Source: Citrobacter sp. Marseille-Q6884
GTDB taxonomy: Bacteria > Pseudomonadota > Gammaproteobacteria > Enterobacterales > Enterobacteriaceae
Length of the DNA: 64,000 bases
Assembly: GCF_945906775.1 (NCBI RefSeq)
Contig: NZ_CAMDRE010000001.1
Span: forward strand, 1,860,001 to 1,924,000
Reading direction: 5' to 3'
Below, one piece after another: positions 40,766 to 50,291 of this stretch. A program made the translations under genes and the position numbers. The first letter of the stretch is position 1, and each line of letters starts with the position of its first letter. Below the pieces are notes generated by a model that saw only the letters and a list, made by a program, of their open reading frames with translations, was not told the origin of the DNA and did no database searches.

Positions 40766-42082
40766 ATGGCTGATTACCAGGGTAAAAAAGTCGTCATTAT
40801 CGGTCTGGGTTTGACCGGCTTGTCGTGCGTGGATTTCTTCCTCGCGCGTGGCGTTACGCCGCGTGTCATGGATACCCGCATGACGCCGCCGGGGCTGGAC
40901 AAATTACCGGAAGCGGTTGAGCGCCATGTCGGCAGTCTGAATGATGACTGGCTGATGGCGGCGGATTTAATCGTCGCCAGCCCTGGTATTGCTCTGGCGC
41001 ACCCTTCGTTAAGCGCTGCCGCGGATGCGGGCATCGAGATTGTCGGCGATATCGAATTGTTCTGTCGCGAAGCGCAGGCACCTGTTGTCGCGATTACCGG
41101 CTCTAACGGGAAAAGCACCGTTACCACGCTGGTCGGCGAGATGGCGAAAGCCGCCGGGGTGAATGTCGGTGTTGGCGGCAACATTGGCCTGCCCGCGCTG
41201 ATGCTATTGGATGCTGAGCGCGAACTGTATGTTCTGGAGCTGTCCAGCTTCCAGTTGGAAACGACCTCCAGCCTGCATGCGGTAGCCGCCACCATTCTGA
41301 ACGTGACCGAAGATCATATGGATCGTTATCCGTTTGGTCTGCAGCAGTACCGCGCGGCGAAACTGCGCGTCTATGAGAATGCGAAAGTCTGTGTGGTAAA
41401 CGCAGACGATGCGCTGACGATGCCAATTCGCGGGGCGGATGAGCGTTGCGTGAGCTTTGGCGTCAATATGGGTGACTATCACCTTAACCGCCAGCTAGGG
41501 GAAACCTGGCTGCGAGTGAAGGGTGAAAAAGTCCTGAACGTGAAAGAGATGACGCTTTCTGGTCAGCATAATTATACCAACGCCCTGGCTGCGCTGGCGC
41601 TGGCGGATGCGGCGGGTCTGCCGCGAGCGTCAAGCCTGAAAGCGCTGACGACCTTTACCGGACTGGCGCACCGCTTCCAGCTCGTGCTGGAGCATAACGG
41701 CGTACGTTGGATTAACGACTCCAAAGCGACCAATGTGGGCAGCACTGAAGCCGCATTAAACGGGTTGCATGTCGATGGCACGCTGCACCTGCTGCTGGGT
41801 GGTGATGGCAAATCCGCAGATTTCTCTTCGCTGGAGCGCTATTTGCACGGCGATCGCGTGCGTCTGTACTGCTTTGGCCGTGACGGTGGGCAACTGGCTG
41901 CTCTGCGCCCGGAAATCGCCGAACAGACTGAAACGATGGAAGACGCAATGCGCCTGCTCGCTCCGCGCGTGAAGCCGGGTGATATGGTGCTGTTGTCACC
42001 CGCTTGCGCCAGTCTCGATCAGTTCAAGAATTTTGAACAGCGAGGCGACGTCTTCACCCGCCTGGCGAAGGAGTTGGGTTGA
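40766..42082 (+). CDS. murD: UDP-MurNAc-L-Ala:D-Glu ligase MurD
   Basis: MurD adds D-glutamate to UDP-MurNAc-L-Ala. The 438 residues equal E. coli. The P-loop ITGSNGKSTVT is near 110, and the central His/Glu region is around LSSFQLETT. The third domain contains LLGGDGKSADF. The stop TGA shares a base with the ftsW start. Confidence 0.98.
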   Translation: MADYQGKKVVIIGLGLTGLSCVDFFLARGVTPRVMDTRMTPPGLDKLPEAVERHVGSLNDDWLMAADLIVASPGIALAHPSLSAAADAGIEIVGDIELFCREAQAPVVAITGSNGKSTVTTLVGEMAKAAGVNVGVGGNIGLPALMLLDAERELYVLELSSFQLETTSSLHAVAATILNVTEDHMDRYPFGLQQYRAAKLRVYENAKVCVVNADDALTMPIRGADERCVSFGVNMGDYHLNRQLGETWLRVKGEKVLNVKEMTLSGQHNYTNALAALALADAAGLPRASSLKALTTFTGLAHRFQLVLEHNGVRWINDSKATNVGSTEAALNGLHVDGTLHLLLGGDGKSADFSSLERYLHGDRVRLYCFGRDGGQLAALRPEIAEQTETMEDAMRLLAPRVKPGDMVLLSPACASLDQFKNFEQRGDVFTRLAKELG

Positions 42083-43326
42083 TGCGCTTATCTCTCCCTC
42101 GTCTGAAAATGCCGCGCTTACCGGGATTTGGCGTCCTGGCGTGGGTCTTTGCGGCACTTAAAGGCTGGGTGATGGCTTCGCGTGATAAAGACGCGGACAG
42201 CCTGATCATGTACGACCGCACGCTGCTGTGGTTGACGTTTGGTCTGGCAGCGATCGGTTTTGTGATGGTCACATCGGCGTCAATGCCCGTCGGGCAACGT
42301 CTGGCGGGGGATCCTTTCCTGTTTGCCAAGCGTGATGCACTGTACATCTTCCTGGCATTCTGTCTGGCTATGGTCACGCTGCGTCTGCCGATGGAGTTCT
42401 GGCAAAAGTACAGTACGACGATGTTGATCGCCTCGATCATTATGCTGCTGATTGTACTGGTGGTGGGGAGCTCCGTTAACGGGGCATCGCGCTGGATTGC
42501 GCTGGGACCGTTGCGTATTCAGCCTGCGGAATTTACCAAGCTGTCATTGTTTTGTTATCTCGCCAACTATCTGGTGCGTAAAGTTGATGAAGTCCGTAAC
42601 AACCTGCGCGGCTTCTTAAAACCGATGGGCGTGATTCTGGTACTCGCGGTTCTGCTGCTGGCGCAGCCTGACCTCGGTACGGTGGTGGTACTGTTTGTTA
42701 CTACGTTGGCAATGTTGTTTCTCGCCGGTGCGAAATTGTGGCAGTTCATCGCCATCATCGGCATGGGGATCTCAGCGGTCGTGCTGCTGATCCTCGCCGA
42801 ACCGTATCGTATTCGCCGCGTAACCTCTTTCTGGAACCCATGGGAAGATCCATTTGGTAGTGGTTACCAGCTCACACAATCTCTGATGGCCTTTGGTCGT
42901 GGTGAGGTTTGGGGGCAAGGGCTGGGTAATTCGGTACAAAAGCTGGAGTATTTACCCGAAGCGCACACCGACTTTATTTTCGCCATTATTGGGGAAGAGC
43001 TGGGTTATATCGGTGTGGTACTGGCACTTTTAATGGTATTCTTCGTCGCTTTTCGCGCGATGTCGATTGGCCGTAAGGCGCTGGAAATTGACCACCGTTT
43101 TTCAGGCTTCCTGGCCTGCTCTATCGGGATCTGGTTTAGTTTTCAGGCGCTGGTAAACGTCGGCGCGGCGGCAGGTATGTTGCCTACGAAAGGTCTGACG
43201 CTACCGCTGATCAGTTATGGTGGTTCCAGTTTGTTGATCATGTCGACAGCCATCATGTTTTTGTTACGTATTGATTATGAAACGCGTCTGGAAAAAGCCC
43301 AGGCGTTTACACGAGGTGCACGATGA
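42082..43326 (+). CDS. ftsW: Septal peptidoglycan glycosyltransferase FtsW (SEDS family)
   Basis: FtsW polymerises septal glycan strands from lipid II in complex with FtsI. The ATG at 42082 gives 414 residues as in E. coli; the TTG one codon earlier is not needed. About ten membrane helices are seen. SEDS signatures include AQPDLGTVVV near 195 and EAHTDFIFAIIGEELGY near 293. The C-terminal GLTLPLISYGGSSL is followed by a short tail. It overlaps murG by 4 bases. Confidence 0.98.
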   Translation: MRLSLPRLKMPRLPGFGVLAWVFAALKGWVMASRDKDADSLIMYDRTLLWLTFGLAAIGFVMVTSASMPVGQRLAGDPFLFAKRDALYIFLAFCLAMVTLRLPMEFWQKYSTTMLIASIIMLLIVLVVGSSVNGASRWIALGPLRIQPAEFTKLSLFCYLANYLVRKVDEVRNNLRGFLKPMGVILVLAVLLLAQPDLGTVVVLFVTTLAMLFLAGAKLWQFIAIIGMGISAVVLLILAEPYRIRRVTSFWNPWEDPFGSGYQLTQSLMAFGRGEVWGQGLGNSVQKLEYLPEAHTDFIFAIIGEELGYIGVVLALLMVFFVAFRAMSIGRKALEIDHRFSGFLACSIGIWFSFQALVNVGAAAGMLPTKGLTLPLISYGGSSLLIMSTAIMFLLRIDYETRLEKAQAFTRGAR

Positions 43327-44390
43327 GTGGTCAACCGAAGCGGTTAATGGTGATGGCGGGCGGTACCGGTGGACATGTGTTCCCGGGACTGGCGGTCGCA
43401 CACCATTTAATGGCCCAGGGCTGGCAGGTTCGTTGGCTCGGCACCGCCGATCGTATGGAAGCGGACTTAGTGCCGAAGCATGGCATTGACATTGATTTCA
43501 TTCGCATCTCCGGTTTGCGTGGAAAAGGTATCAACGCGTTACTGGCCGCGCCAGTGCGTATTTTTAATGCCTGGCGACAGGCTCGCGCCATCATGAAGCA
43601 GTTTAAGCCTGATGTGGTGCTGGGTATGGGCGGTTATGTGTCTGGTCCTGGCGGCCTCGCAGCCTGGTCATTAGGTATCCCGGTGGTGCTGCACGAACAA
43701 AACGGCATTGCAGGCTTAACCAATAAATGGCTGGCGAAGATCGCAACGACGGTGATGCAGGCATTTCCTGGCGCCTTCCCAAATGCGGAAGTGGTGGGGA
43801 ATCCGGTGCGTACCGATGTTCTGGCGCTGCCATTACCTGAGGTGCGCCTGGCTGGACGTGAAGGTCCGGTTCGCGTGCTGGTGGTCGGTGGTTCTCAGGG
43901 CGCGCGCGTACTGAACCAGACAATGCCGCAGGTTGCTGCAAAGCTTGGCGATGCGGTGACTATCTGGCATCAGAGTGGGAAAGGCGCGCAGCAGACGGTG
44001 GAACAGGCTTACGTCGAAGCCGGACAGCCGCAGCATAAAGTCACGGAATTTATCGATGATATGGCTGCCGCTTACGCCTGGGCTGATGTGGTGGTTTGCC
44101 GTTCAGGCGCACTGACGGTAAGCGAGATTGCCGCTGCAGGTTTACCGGCGCTGTTTGTGCCATTCCAGCACAAAGACAGGCAGCAGTACTGGAATGCGTT
44201 GCCGCTGGAAAAAGCGGGCGCAGCCAAAATTTTAGAGCAGCCGCAGTTTACTGTGGATGCCGTCGCCAGCACCCTTTCCGGGTGGTCGCGAGAAACTTTA
44301 TTAACCATGGCAGAACGTGCGCGCGCTGCATCCATACCGGATGCCACTGAGCGTGTTGCAAACGAAGTCAGTCGGGCTGCCCGGGTGTAA
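43323..44390 (+). CDS. murG: UDP-GlcNAc transferase MurG (lipid II synthase)
   Basis: MurG adds GlcNAc to lipid I at the inner face of the membrane, producing lipid II. The 355 residues equal E. coli. It is a GT-B enzyme: the glycine-rich loops MVMAGGTGGHVFPGLAVA (near 10) and MGGYVSGPGG (near 103) bind the lipid side. VVGGSQGARVLNQ (near 188) and CRSGALTVSEIAAAGLP (near 260) bind UDP-GlcNAc. A gap of 53 bases separates it from murC, the longest so far in the cluster. Confidence 0.98.
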   Translation: MSGQPKRLMVMAGGTGGHVFPGLAVAHHLMAQGWQVRWLGTADRMEADLVPKHGIDIDFIRISGLRGKGINALLAAPVRIFNAWRQARAIMKQFKPDVVLGMGGYVSGPGGLAAWSLGIPVVLHEQNGIAGLTNKWLAKIATTVMQAFPGAFPNAEVVGNPVRTDVLALPLPEVRLAGREGPVRVLVVGGSQGARVLNQTMPQVAAKLGDAVTIWHQSGKGAQQTVEQAYVEAGQPQHKVTEFIDDMAAAYAWADVVVCRSGALTVSEIAAAGLPALFVPFQHKDRQQYWNALPLEKAGAAKILEQPQFTVDAVASTLSGWSRETLLTMAERARAASIPDATERVANEVSRAARV

Positions 44391-44443
44391 TTGTGGCGAT
44401 GCCTTTTGCATCGCAGGATATTTCGAAGTTAATGGCGTAAAGA

Positions 44444-45919
44444 ATGAATACACAACAATTGGCAAAACTGCGTTCCATCGTGCCCGAAATGCGTCGCGTT
44501 CGGCACATTCACTTTGTCGGCATCGGTGGTGCTGGTATGGGCGGTATTGCCGAAGTTTTGGCCAATGAAGGTTATCAGATCAGCGGTTCTGACTTAGCGC
44601 CAAATCCGGTTACGCAGCAGTTAACGAGCCTGGGTGCCACTATTTTCTTTAACCATCGCCCGGAAAACGTGCGTGATGCGAGTGTGGTGGTGGTTTCCAG
44701 TGCCATTTCAGCGGATAACCCGGAAATTGTTGCGGCGCATGAAGCGCGTATTCCGGTGATTCGCCGTGCTGAGATGTTGGCTGAATTAATGCGTTTTCGT
44801 CACGGTATCGCCATTGCCGGGACGCACGGTAAAACCACGACCACTGCGATGGTCTCCAGCATCTACGCGGAAGCGGGGCTGGATCCAACCTTCGTTAACG
44901 GCGGTCTGGTGAAAGCGGCAGGCGTACATGCGCGTTTGGGCCACAGCCGTTATTTGATTGCCGAAGCGGATGAGAGCGATGCGTCGTTCCTGCATTTGCA
45001 GCCAATGGTGGCGATTGTCACCAATATCGAAGCTGACCATATGGATACCTACCATGGCGACTTCGAAAATTTAAAGCAGACGTTTATTAATTTCCTGCAT
45101 AACCTGCCGTTTTATGGTCGTGCGGTGATGTGTGTAGACGATCCGGTGATCCGCGAATTGTTACCTCGTGTCGGTCGCCAGACCACAACGTATGGTTTTA
45201 GCGATGATGCTGATGTGCGCGTTGAGGATTATCAGCAAATCGGTCCGCAGGGACACTTCACGCTGGTGCGTCAGGGGATGGCCGAACTGCGCGTTACGCT
45301 GAATGCGCCGGGCCGTCACAACGCGTTGAACGCGGCGGCGGCTGTTGCGGTAGCAACCGAAGAAGGGATTGAAGACGACGCGATTTTGCGCGCGCTGGAA
45401 AGCTTCCAGGGCACCGGACGTCGCTTTGACTTCCTCGGGGAGTTCCCGCTTGAAGCTGTGAACGGAAAAGCGGGCACGGCAATGCTGGTCGATGACTACG
45501 GTCATCACCCTACGGAAGTGGATGCAACGATTAAAGCGGCACGCGCGGGTTGGCCGGATAAAAATTTGGTGATGCTGTTCCAGCCGCACCGTTTCACACG
45601 TACCCGCGATCTGTATGACGATTTTGCTAATGTACTGACGCAGGTCGATTCACTGCTGATGCTGGACGTCTACGCAGCGGGCGAAGCCCCGATTCCAGGC
45701 GCTGACAGCCGTTCACTGTGTCGTACGATTCGTGGTCGCGGTAAGATCGACCCTATTCTGGTCTCCGATCCGGCTCAGGTTGCCGAAATGCTGGCGCCAG
45801 TCTTAACGGGCAACGACCTGATTTTGGTACAGGGTGCTGGAAATATCGGCAAAATCGCGCGTTCCTTAGCTGAAATCAAACTGAAGCCGCAAAACCCGGA
45901 GGAAGAACAACATGGCTGA
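44444..45919 (+). CDS. murC: UDP-MurNAc:L-Ala ligase MurC
   Basis: MurC adds the first amino acid, L-Ala, to UDP-MurNAc. The 491 residues equal E. coli. The N-terminal UDP-binding loop is GIGGAGMGGIAEVL near 25. The ATP loop is AGTHGKTTTTA near 125, and the DDYGHHPTEV motif near 350 is typical of MurC. Its end overlaps ddlB by 8 bases. Confidence 0.98.
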   Translation: MNTQQLAKLRSIVPEMRRVRHIHFVGIGGAGMGGIAEVLANEGYQISGSDLAPNPVTQQLTSLGATIFFNHRPENVRDASVVVVSSAISADNPEIVAAHEARIPVIRRAEMLAELMRFRHGIAIAGTHGKTTTTAMVSSIYAEAGLDPTFVNGGLVKAAGVHARLGHSRYLIAEADESDASFLHLQPMVAIVTNIEADHMDTYHGDFENLKQTFINFLHNLPFYGRAVMCVDDPVIRELLPRVGRQTTTYGFSDDADVRVEDYQQIGPQGHFTLVRQGMAELRVTLNAPGRHNALNAAAAVAVATEEGIEDDAILRALESFQGTGRRFDFLGEFPLEAVNGKAGTAMLVDDYGHHPTEVDATIKAARAGWPDKNLVMLFQPHRFTRTRDLYDDFANVLTQVDSLLMLDVYAAGEAPIPGADSRSLCRTIRGRGKIDPILVSDPAQVAEMLAPVLTGNDLILVQGAGNIGKIARSLAEIKLKPQNPEEEQHG

Positions 45920-46832
45920 TAAAATCGCAGTCCTGTTGGGGGGAACCTCCGCAGAGCGAGAAGTTTCACTGAATTCCGGCGCAGCGGTACTGGCTGGTTT
46001 ACGTGAAGGTGGTGTGGATGCGCACCCGATTGATCCGAAAGAGGTCGATGTCACCCTTTTGAAATCAATGGGTTTTAAGAAGGTGTTTATTGCGCTGCAC
46101 GGCCGTGGTGGTGAAGATGGTACCCTGCAGGGCATGCTGGAGCTGATTGGTCTGCCGTATACCGGCAGCGGCGTCATGGCTTCCGCCATCTCAATGGACA
46201 AACTGCGCAGCAAATTGCTGTGGCAGGGGGCGGGTTTGCCCGTTGCGCCATGGGTCGCATTGACCCGCACTGAGTTCGAAAAAGGCCTGAGCGACGAGAT
46301 AACGAAGAATATTTCTGCGCTAGGTTTACCGCTGATTGTGAAGCCAAGCCGTGAAGGTTCCAGCGTAGGAATGTCAAAAGTTGAAGAAGAAAATGCTTTG
46401 CATGCTGCATTAGCATTGGCTTTTCAGCATGATGAAGAAGTACTGATCGAAAAATGGCTAAGTGGCCCGGAATTCACAGTTGCGATGCTTGGCGAAGAAA
46501 TTTTACCGTCAATTCGTATCCAACCGGCGGGAACCTTCTATGATTATGAGGCAAAGTATCTCTCTGATGAGACACAATATTTCTGCCCGGCAGGTCTGGA
46601 AGATGAACAAGAGGCCGCTTTGCAGGCTTTAGTCCTGAAAGCGTGGACTGCGTTGGGTTGTGAAGGTTGGGGACGTATCGACGTCATGCTGGACAGCGAT
46701 GACCAGTTTTATCTGCTGGAAGCGAATACCTCTCCGGGTATGACCAGCCATAGTCTGGTGCCGATGGCGGCGCGTCAGGCGGGCCTGAGCTTCTCGCAAC
46801 TGGTGGTACGAATTCTGGAGTTGGCGGACTGA
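45912..46832 (+). CDS. ddlB: D-alanine-D-alanine ligase B
   Basis: DdlB joins two D-alanines to make the dipeptide used by MurF, and is a cycloserine target. The 306 residues equal E. coli. ATP-grasp features: the N-terminal LLGGTSAEREVSLNSG, the loop PSREGSSVGMSKV near 150, and C-terminal NTSPGMTSHSLVP near 272 with Mg2+ and substrate ligands. It is one base from ftsQ. Confidence 0.98.
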   Translation: MADKIAVLLGGTSAEREVSLNSGAAVLAGLREGGVDAHPIDPKEVDVTLLKSMGFKKVFIALHGRGGEDGTLQGMLELIGLPYTGSGVMASAISMDKLRSKLLWQGAGLPVAPWVALTRTEFEKGLSDEITKNISALGLPLIVKPSREGSSVGMSKVEEENALHAALALAFQHDEEVLIEKWLSGPEFTVAMLGEEILPSIRIQPAGTFYDYEAKYLSDETQYFCPAGLEDEQEAALQALVLKAWTALGCEGWGRIDVMLDSDDQFYLLEANTSPGMTSHSLVPMAARQAGLSFSQLVVRILELAD

Positions 46833-46833
46833 T

Positions 46834-47667
46834 ATGTCGCAGGCTGCGCTGAACACGCGAAACGGTGATGAAGAAGAGGTTCTCTCCTCACGCCGCAATA
46901 ATGGAACGCGTCTTGCAGGAATACTGTTTCTGCTGACAGTGCTGTGCACCGTGTTTGTGAGCGGCTGGGTTGTGTTGGGATGGATGGAAGATGCGCAGCG
47001 TTTACCTTTGTCGAAACTGGTGTTGACCGGTGAACGGCATTACACGCGCAATGACGATATTCGTCAGTCCATTCTGGCGCTGGGCGCACCGGGAACCTTT
47101 ATGACTCAGGATGTGAACATCATCCAGAGCCAGATTGAACGGCTCCCCTGGATCAAGCAGGCGAGCGTCAGAAAACAGTGGCCCGATGAATTGAAGATTC
47201 ATCTGGTTGAATATGTGCCGATAGCGCGTTGGAATGACCAACATATGGTGGATGCTGAAGGGAATACGTTCAGCATACCGACCGGTCGGGCTAACAAGCA
47301 GGTATTACCCATGTTGTATGGCCCGGAAGGCAGCGCAAGTGAAGTGTTGCAAGGGTTCCACGATATGGGGCAGGTGCTGGCTAAGGATAGATTCACCCTG
47401 AAGGAAGCGGCAATGACCGCTCGTCGTTCCTGGCAGTTGACGCTCAATAACGACATTAAGCTGAATCTGGGCAGGGGCGATACGATAAAACGTTTGGCTC
47501 GCTTTGTGGAACTCTACCCGGTTTTACAGCAGCAGGCGCAAACCGATGGCAAACGGATTAGCTACGTTGATTTGCGTTATGACTCAGGAGCGGCAGTAGG
47601 CTGGGTTCCCTTGCCTCCTGAGGAATCTAATCAGCAACAGAATCAGGCACAGGCAGAACAACAATGA
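46834..47667 (+). CDS. ftsQ: Divisome scaffold FtsQ
   Basis: FtsQ is a bitopic membrane protein that recruits FtsL and FtsB and keeps FtsWI in check until division. The 277 residues (276 in E. coli) comprise a cytoplasmic tail, one membrane helix (about 29-50), a POTRA domain from LPLSKLVLTGERHY, and a beta domain. A Gln-rich C-terminus (QQQNQAQAEQQ) follows. It overlaps ftsA by 4 bases. In E. coli promoters for ftsA and ftsZ lie inside ddlB and ftsQ; I did not assign them. Confidence 0.97.
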   Translation: MSQAALNTRNGDEEEVLSSRRNNGTRLAGILFLLTVLCTVFVSGWVVLGWMEDAQRLPLSKLVLTGERHYTRNDDIRQSILALGAPGTFMTQDVNIIQSQIERLPWIKQASVRKQWPDELKIHLVEYVPIARWNDQHMVDAEGNTFSIPTGRANKQVLPMLYGPEGSASEVLQGFHDMGQVLAKDRFTLKEAAMTARRSWQLTLNNDIKLNLGRGDTIKRLARFVELYPVLQQQAQTDGKRISYVDLRYDSGAAVGWVPLPPEESNQQQNQAQAEQQ

Positions 47668-48926
47668 TCAAGGCGACGGACAGAAAACTGGTAGTTGGAC
47701 TGGAGATTGGCACCGCGAAGGTAGCCGCTTTAGTAGGGGAAGTTCTGCCCGACGGTATGGTCAATATCATTGGCGTGGGCAGTTGCCCATCGCGAGGTAT
47801 GGATAAAGGCGGGGTGAATGACCTTGAGTCAGTGGTGAAGTGCGTACAACGCGCCATTGACCAGGCTGAACTGATGGCAGACTGCCAGATTTCCTCGGTG
47901 TATCTGGCGCTTTCTGGTAAACATATTAGCTGTCAGAATGAAATTGGTATGGTGCCCATTTCCGAAGAGGAAGTGACACAGGAAGATGTGGAAAACGTTG
48001 TGCATACCGCGAAGTCGGTACGCGTACGCGATGAACATCGTGTTCTGCACGTTATTCCGCAAGAATACGCCATTGACTACCAGGAAGGCATTAAAAACCC
48101 GGTGGGGCTTTCCGGTGTGCGGATGCAGGCAAAAGTACATCTGATTACCTGCCACAACGACATGGCGAAGAATATTGTCAAAGCCGTTGAACGTTGTGGC
48201 CTGAAAGTTGACCAACTTATCTTTGCCGGGTTGGCAGCCAGTTATTCTGTTTTGACGGAAGATGAACGTGAACTGGGTGTCTGCGTGGTCGATATTGGTG
48301 GTGGTACAATGGATATCGCCGTTTATACTGGCGGGGCATTGCGCCATACCAAAGTGATCCCTTATGCAGGGAATGTGGTAACCAGCGATATCGCGTATGC
48401 CTTTGGTACGCCGCCGAGCGATGCCGAAGCCATCAAAGTTCGCCATGGTTGCGCGCTGGGTTCTATCGTGGGTAAAGATGAGAGCGTTGAAGTGCCAAGC
48501 GTGGGCGGTCGTCCGCCGCGTAGTCTGCAACGTCAGACGTTGGCTGAGGTGATTGAGCCGCGTTATACCGAGCTGCTTAACCTGGTCAACGAAGAAATTT
48601 TGCAATTACAAGAACAGCTTCGCCAGCAGGGTGTGAAACATCATCTGGCGGCGGGGATTGTGTTAACCGGTGGTGCAGCGCAAATTGAAGGCCTTGCTGC
48701 CTGCGCTCAACGCGTGTTCCATACGCAGGTGCGTATTGGTGCGCCGCTGAACATTACCGGTCTAACAGATTATGCCCAAGAGCCGTATTATTCAACGGCG
48801 GTAGGGTTGCTTCACTACGGGAAAGAATCCCATTTAAGTGGTGAAGCTGAAGTTGAAAAACGTGTAACGGCTTCAGTTGGCTCGTGGATCAAACGACTCA
48901 ATAGCTGGCTGAGAAAAGAGTTTTAA
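47664..48926 (+). CDS. ftsA: FtsZ membrane tether FtsA
   Basis: FtsA is an actin-like ATPase that anchors FtsZ to the membrane and signals to late divisome proteins. The 420 residues equal E. coli. The actin-fold segments VGLEIGTAKVAALVGE (near 10) and VVDIGGGTMDIAVY (near 207) bind nucleotide, with the 1C subdomain inserted between about 85 and 160. The C-terminal amphipathic membrane-targeting helix is GSWIKRLNSWLRKEF. Confidence 0.98.
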   Translation: MIKATDRKLVVGLEIGTAKVAALVGEVLPDGMVNIIGVGSCPSRGMDKGGVNDLESVVKCVQRAIDQAELMADCQISSVYLALSGKHISCQNEIGMVPISEEEVTQEDVENVVHTAKSVRVRDEHRVLHVIPQEYAIDYQEGIKNPVGLSGVRMQAKVHLITCHNDMAKNIVKAVERCGLKVDQLIFAGLAASYSVLTEDERELGVCVVDIGGGTMDIAVYTGGALRHTKVIPYAGNVVTSDIAYAFGTPPSDAEAIKVRHGCALGSIVGKDESVEVPSVGGRPPRSLQRQTLAEVIEPRYTELLNLVNEEILQLQEQLRQQGVKHHLAAGIVLTGGAAQIEGLAACAQRVFHTQVRIGAPLNITGLTDYAQEPYYSTAVGLLHYGKESHLSGEAEVEKRVTASVGSWIKRLNSWLRKEF

Positions 48927-49039
48927 TTTTTATGAGGCTGGCAAAAATTACGGCCTCAGGCGACAGGCGCAATACACAAAGCTCTTCAGGTTGCATTGAA
49001 GTGGCTTAAAGAGTGAAGTGTAAAACGGAGAGAGAAACT

Positions 49040-50191
49040 ATGTTTGAACCTATGGAACTAACCAACGACGCGGTGATTAAAGTCATCGGCGTCGGCGGCG
49101 GCGGCGGTAATGCTGTTGAACACATGGTGCGTGAGCGCATCGAAGGTGTTGAATTCTTCGCGGTGAATACCGACGCGCAGGCGTTGCGTAAAACAGCGGT
49201 TGGACAGACCATCCAGATTGGTAGCGGCATTACCAAGGGATTGGGTGCGGGCGCAAACCCGGAAGTCGGTCGCAATGCGGCTGATGAAGACCGTGAAGCC
49301 CTGCGCGCGGCGCTTGAAGGCGCAGACATGGTGTTTATCGCAGCGGGCATGGGTGGCGGTACCGGTACCGGTGCGGCACCAGTTGTTGCTGAGGTAGCAA
49401 AAGATTTAGGTATCCTGACCGTTGCTGTCGTGACCAAGCCTTTCAACTTTGAAGGCAAGAAGCGTATGGCATTCGCGGAGCAGGGTATCACCGAGCTGTC
49501 CAAACACGTGGACTCTCTGATTACAATTCCGAACGACAAACTGCTGAAAGTACTGGGTCGCGGTATCTCCCTGCTTGACGCGTTTGGCGCAGCAAACGAC
49601 GTGCTGAAAGGCGCGGTCCAGGGTATCGCTGAACTGATCACCCGTCCAGGCCTGATGAACGTTGACTTTGCAGACGTGCGCACCGTGATGTCCGAAATGG
49701 GCTACGCGATGATGGGTTCTGGTGTGGCGAGCGGTGAAGATCGCGCAGAAGAAGCGGCTGAAATGGCTATCTCTTCTCCGCTGCTGGAAGACATCGATCT
49801 GTCTGGCGCGCGCGGCGTACTGGTCAACATTACTGCGGGCTTCGACCTGCGTCTGGATGAGTTCGAAACCGTGGGTAACACGATCCGTGCCTTTGCATCG
49901 GATAACGCGACTGTGGTTATCGGTACTTCTCTTGACCCGGATATGAACGACGAACTGCGCGTAACCGTTGTTGCTACTGGAATTGGTATGGACAAACGTC
50001 CTGAAATCACTCTGGTGACCAACAAACAGGTACAGCAGCCCGTTATGGATCGCTACCAGCAGCACGGTATGGCGCCGTTGACGCAAGAGCAGAAACCGGT
50101 GGCTAAAGTGGTTAACGACAATACGCCGCAGACGACAAAAGAGCCGGATTATCTGGATATCCCCGCATTCCTGCGTAAGCAAGCTGATTAA
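49040..50191 (+). CDS. ftsZ: Cell division GTPase FtsZ
   Basis: FtsZ polymerises into the Z-ring and organises division. The ATG at 49040 after GGAGAG gives 383 residues as in E. coli; nine upstream codons are open but unused. The tubulin signature GGGTGTG is at 105-111, and the T7 loop is around NVDFADVRTVM. The conserved C-terminal peptide DYLDIPAFLRKQAD binds FtsA, ZipA, ZapD, SlmA and MinC. Last gene of the dcw cluster, 113 bases after ftsA. Confidence 0.98.
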   Translation: MFEPMELTNDAVIKVIGVGGGGGNAVEHMVRERIEGVEFFAVNTDAQALRKTAVGQTIQIGSGITKGLGAGANPEVGRNAADEDREALRAALEGADMVFIAAGMGGGTGTGAAPVVAEVAKDLGILTVAVVTKPFNFEGKKRMAFAEQGITELSKHVDSLITIPNDKLLKVLGRGISLLDAFGAANDVLKGAVQGIAELITRPGLMNVDFADVRTVMSEMGYAMMGSGVASGEDRAEEAAEMAISSPLLEDIDLSGARGVLVNITAGFDLRLDEFETVGNTIRAFASDNATVVIGTSLDPDMNDELRVTVVATGIGMDKRPEITLVTNKQVQQPVMDRYQQHGMAPLTQEQKPVAKVVNDNTPQTTKEPDYLDIPAFLRKQAD

Positions 50192-50205
50192 GAATTAGCT
50201 GGAAT

Positions 50206-50234
50206 TTGGGAATTGTGGCTCTTTGTGCTAAACT
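50206..50234 (+). promoter_or_regulatory. lpxC promoter
   Basis: TTGGGA (50206-50211) and TAAACT (50229-50234) are 17 bp apart, 15 bases after the ftsZ stop codon and 57 before the lpxC start. A small palindrome, CCGAATGTG-TAG-TACACTTCGG, follows and may be the end of the ftsZ transcript. Confidence 0.65.
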
Positions 50235-50291
50235 GGCCCACCGAATGTGTAGTACACTTCGGTTGGATAGGTAATTTGGCGAGATTATACG

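Noticed and set aside
47829..48605. 258-codon minus-strand frame opposite ftsA
   Set aside because: Shadow of ftsA in the antisense frame; no recognisable domain and no promoter or ribosome binding site.
49406..50182. 258-codon minus-strand frame opposite ftsZ
   Set aside because: Shadow of ftsZ; the composition (His- and Arg-rich) reflects reversed coding sequence.
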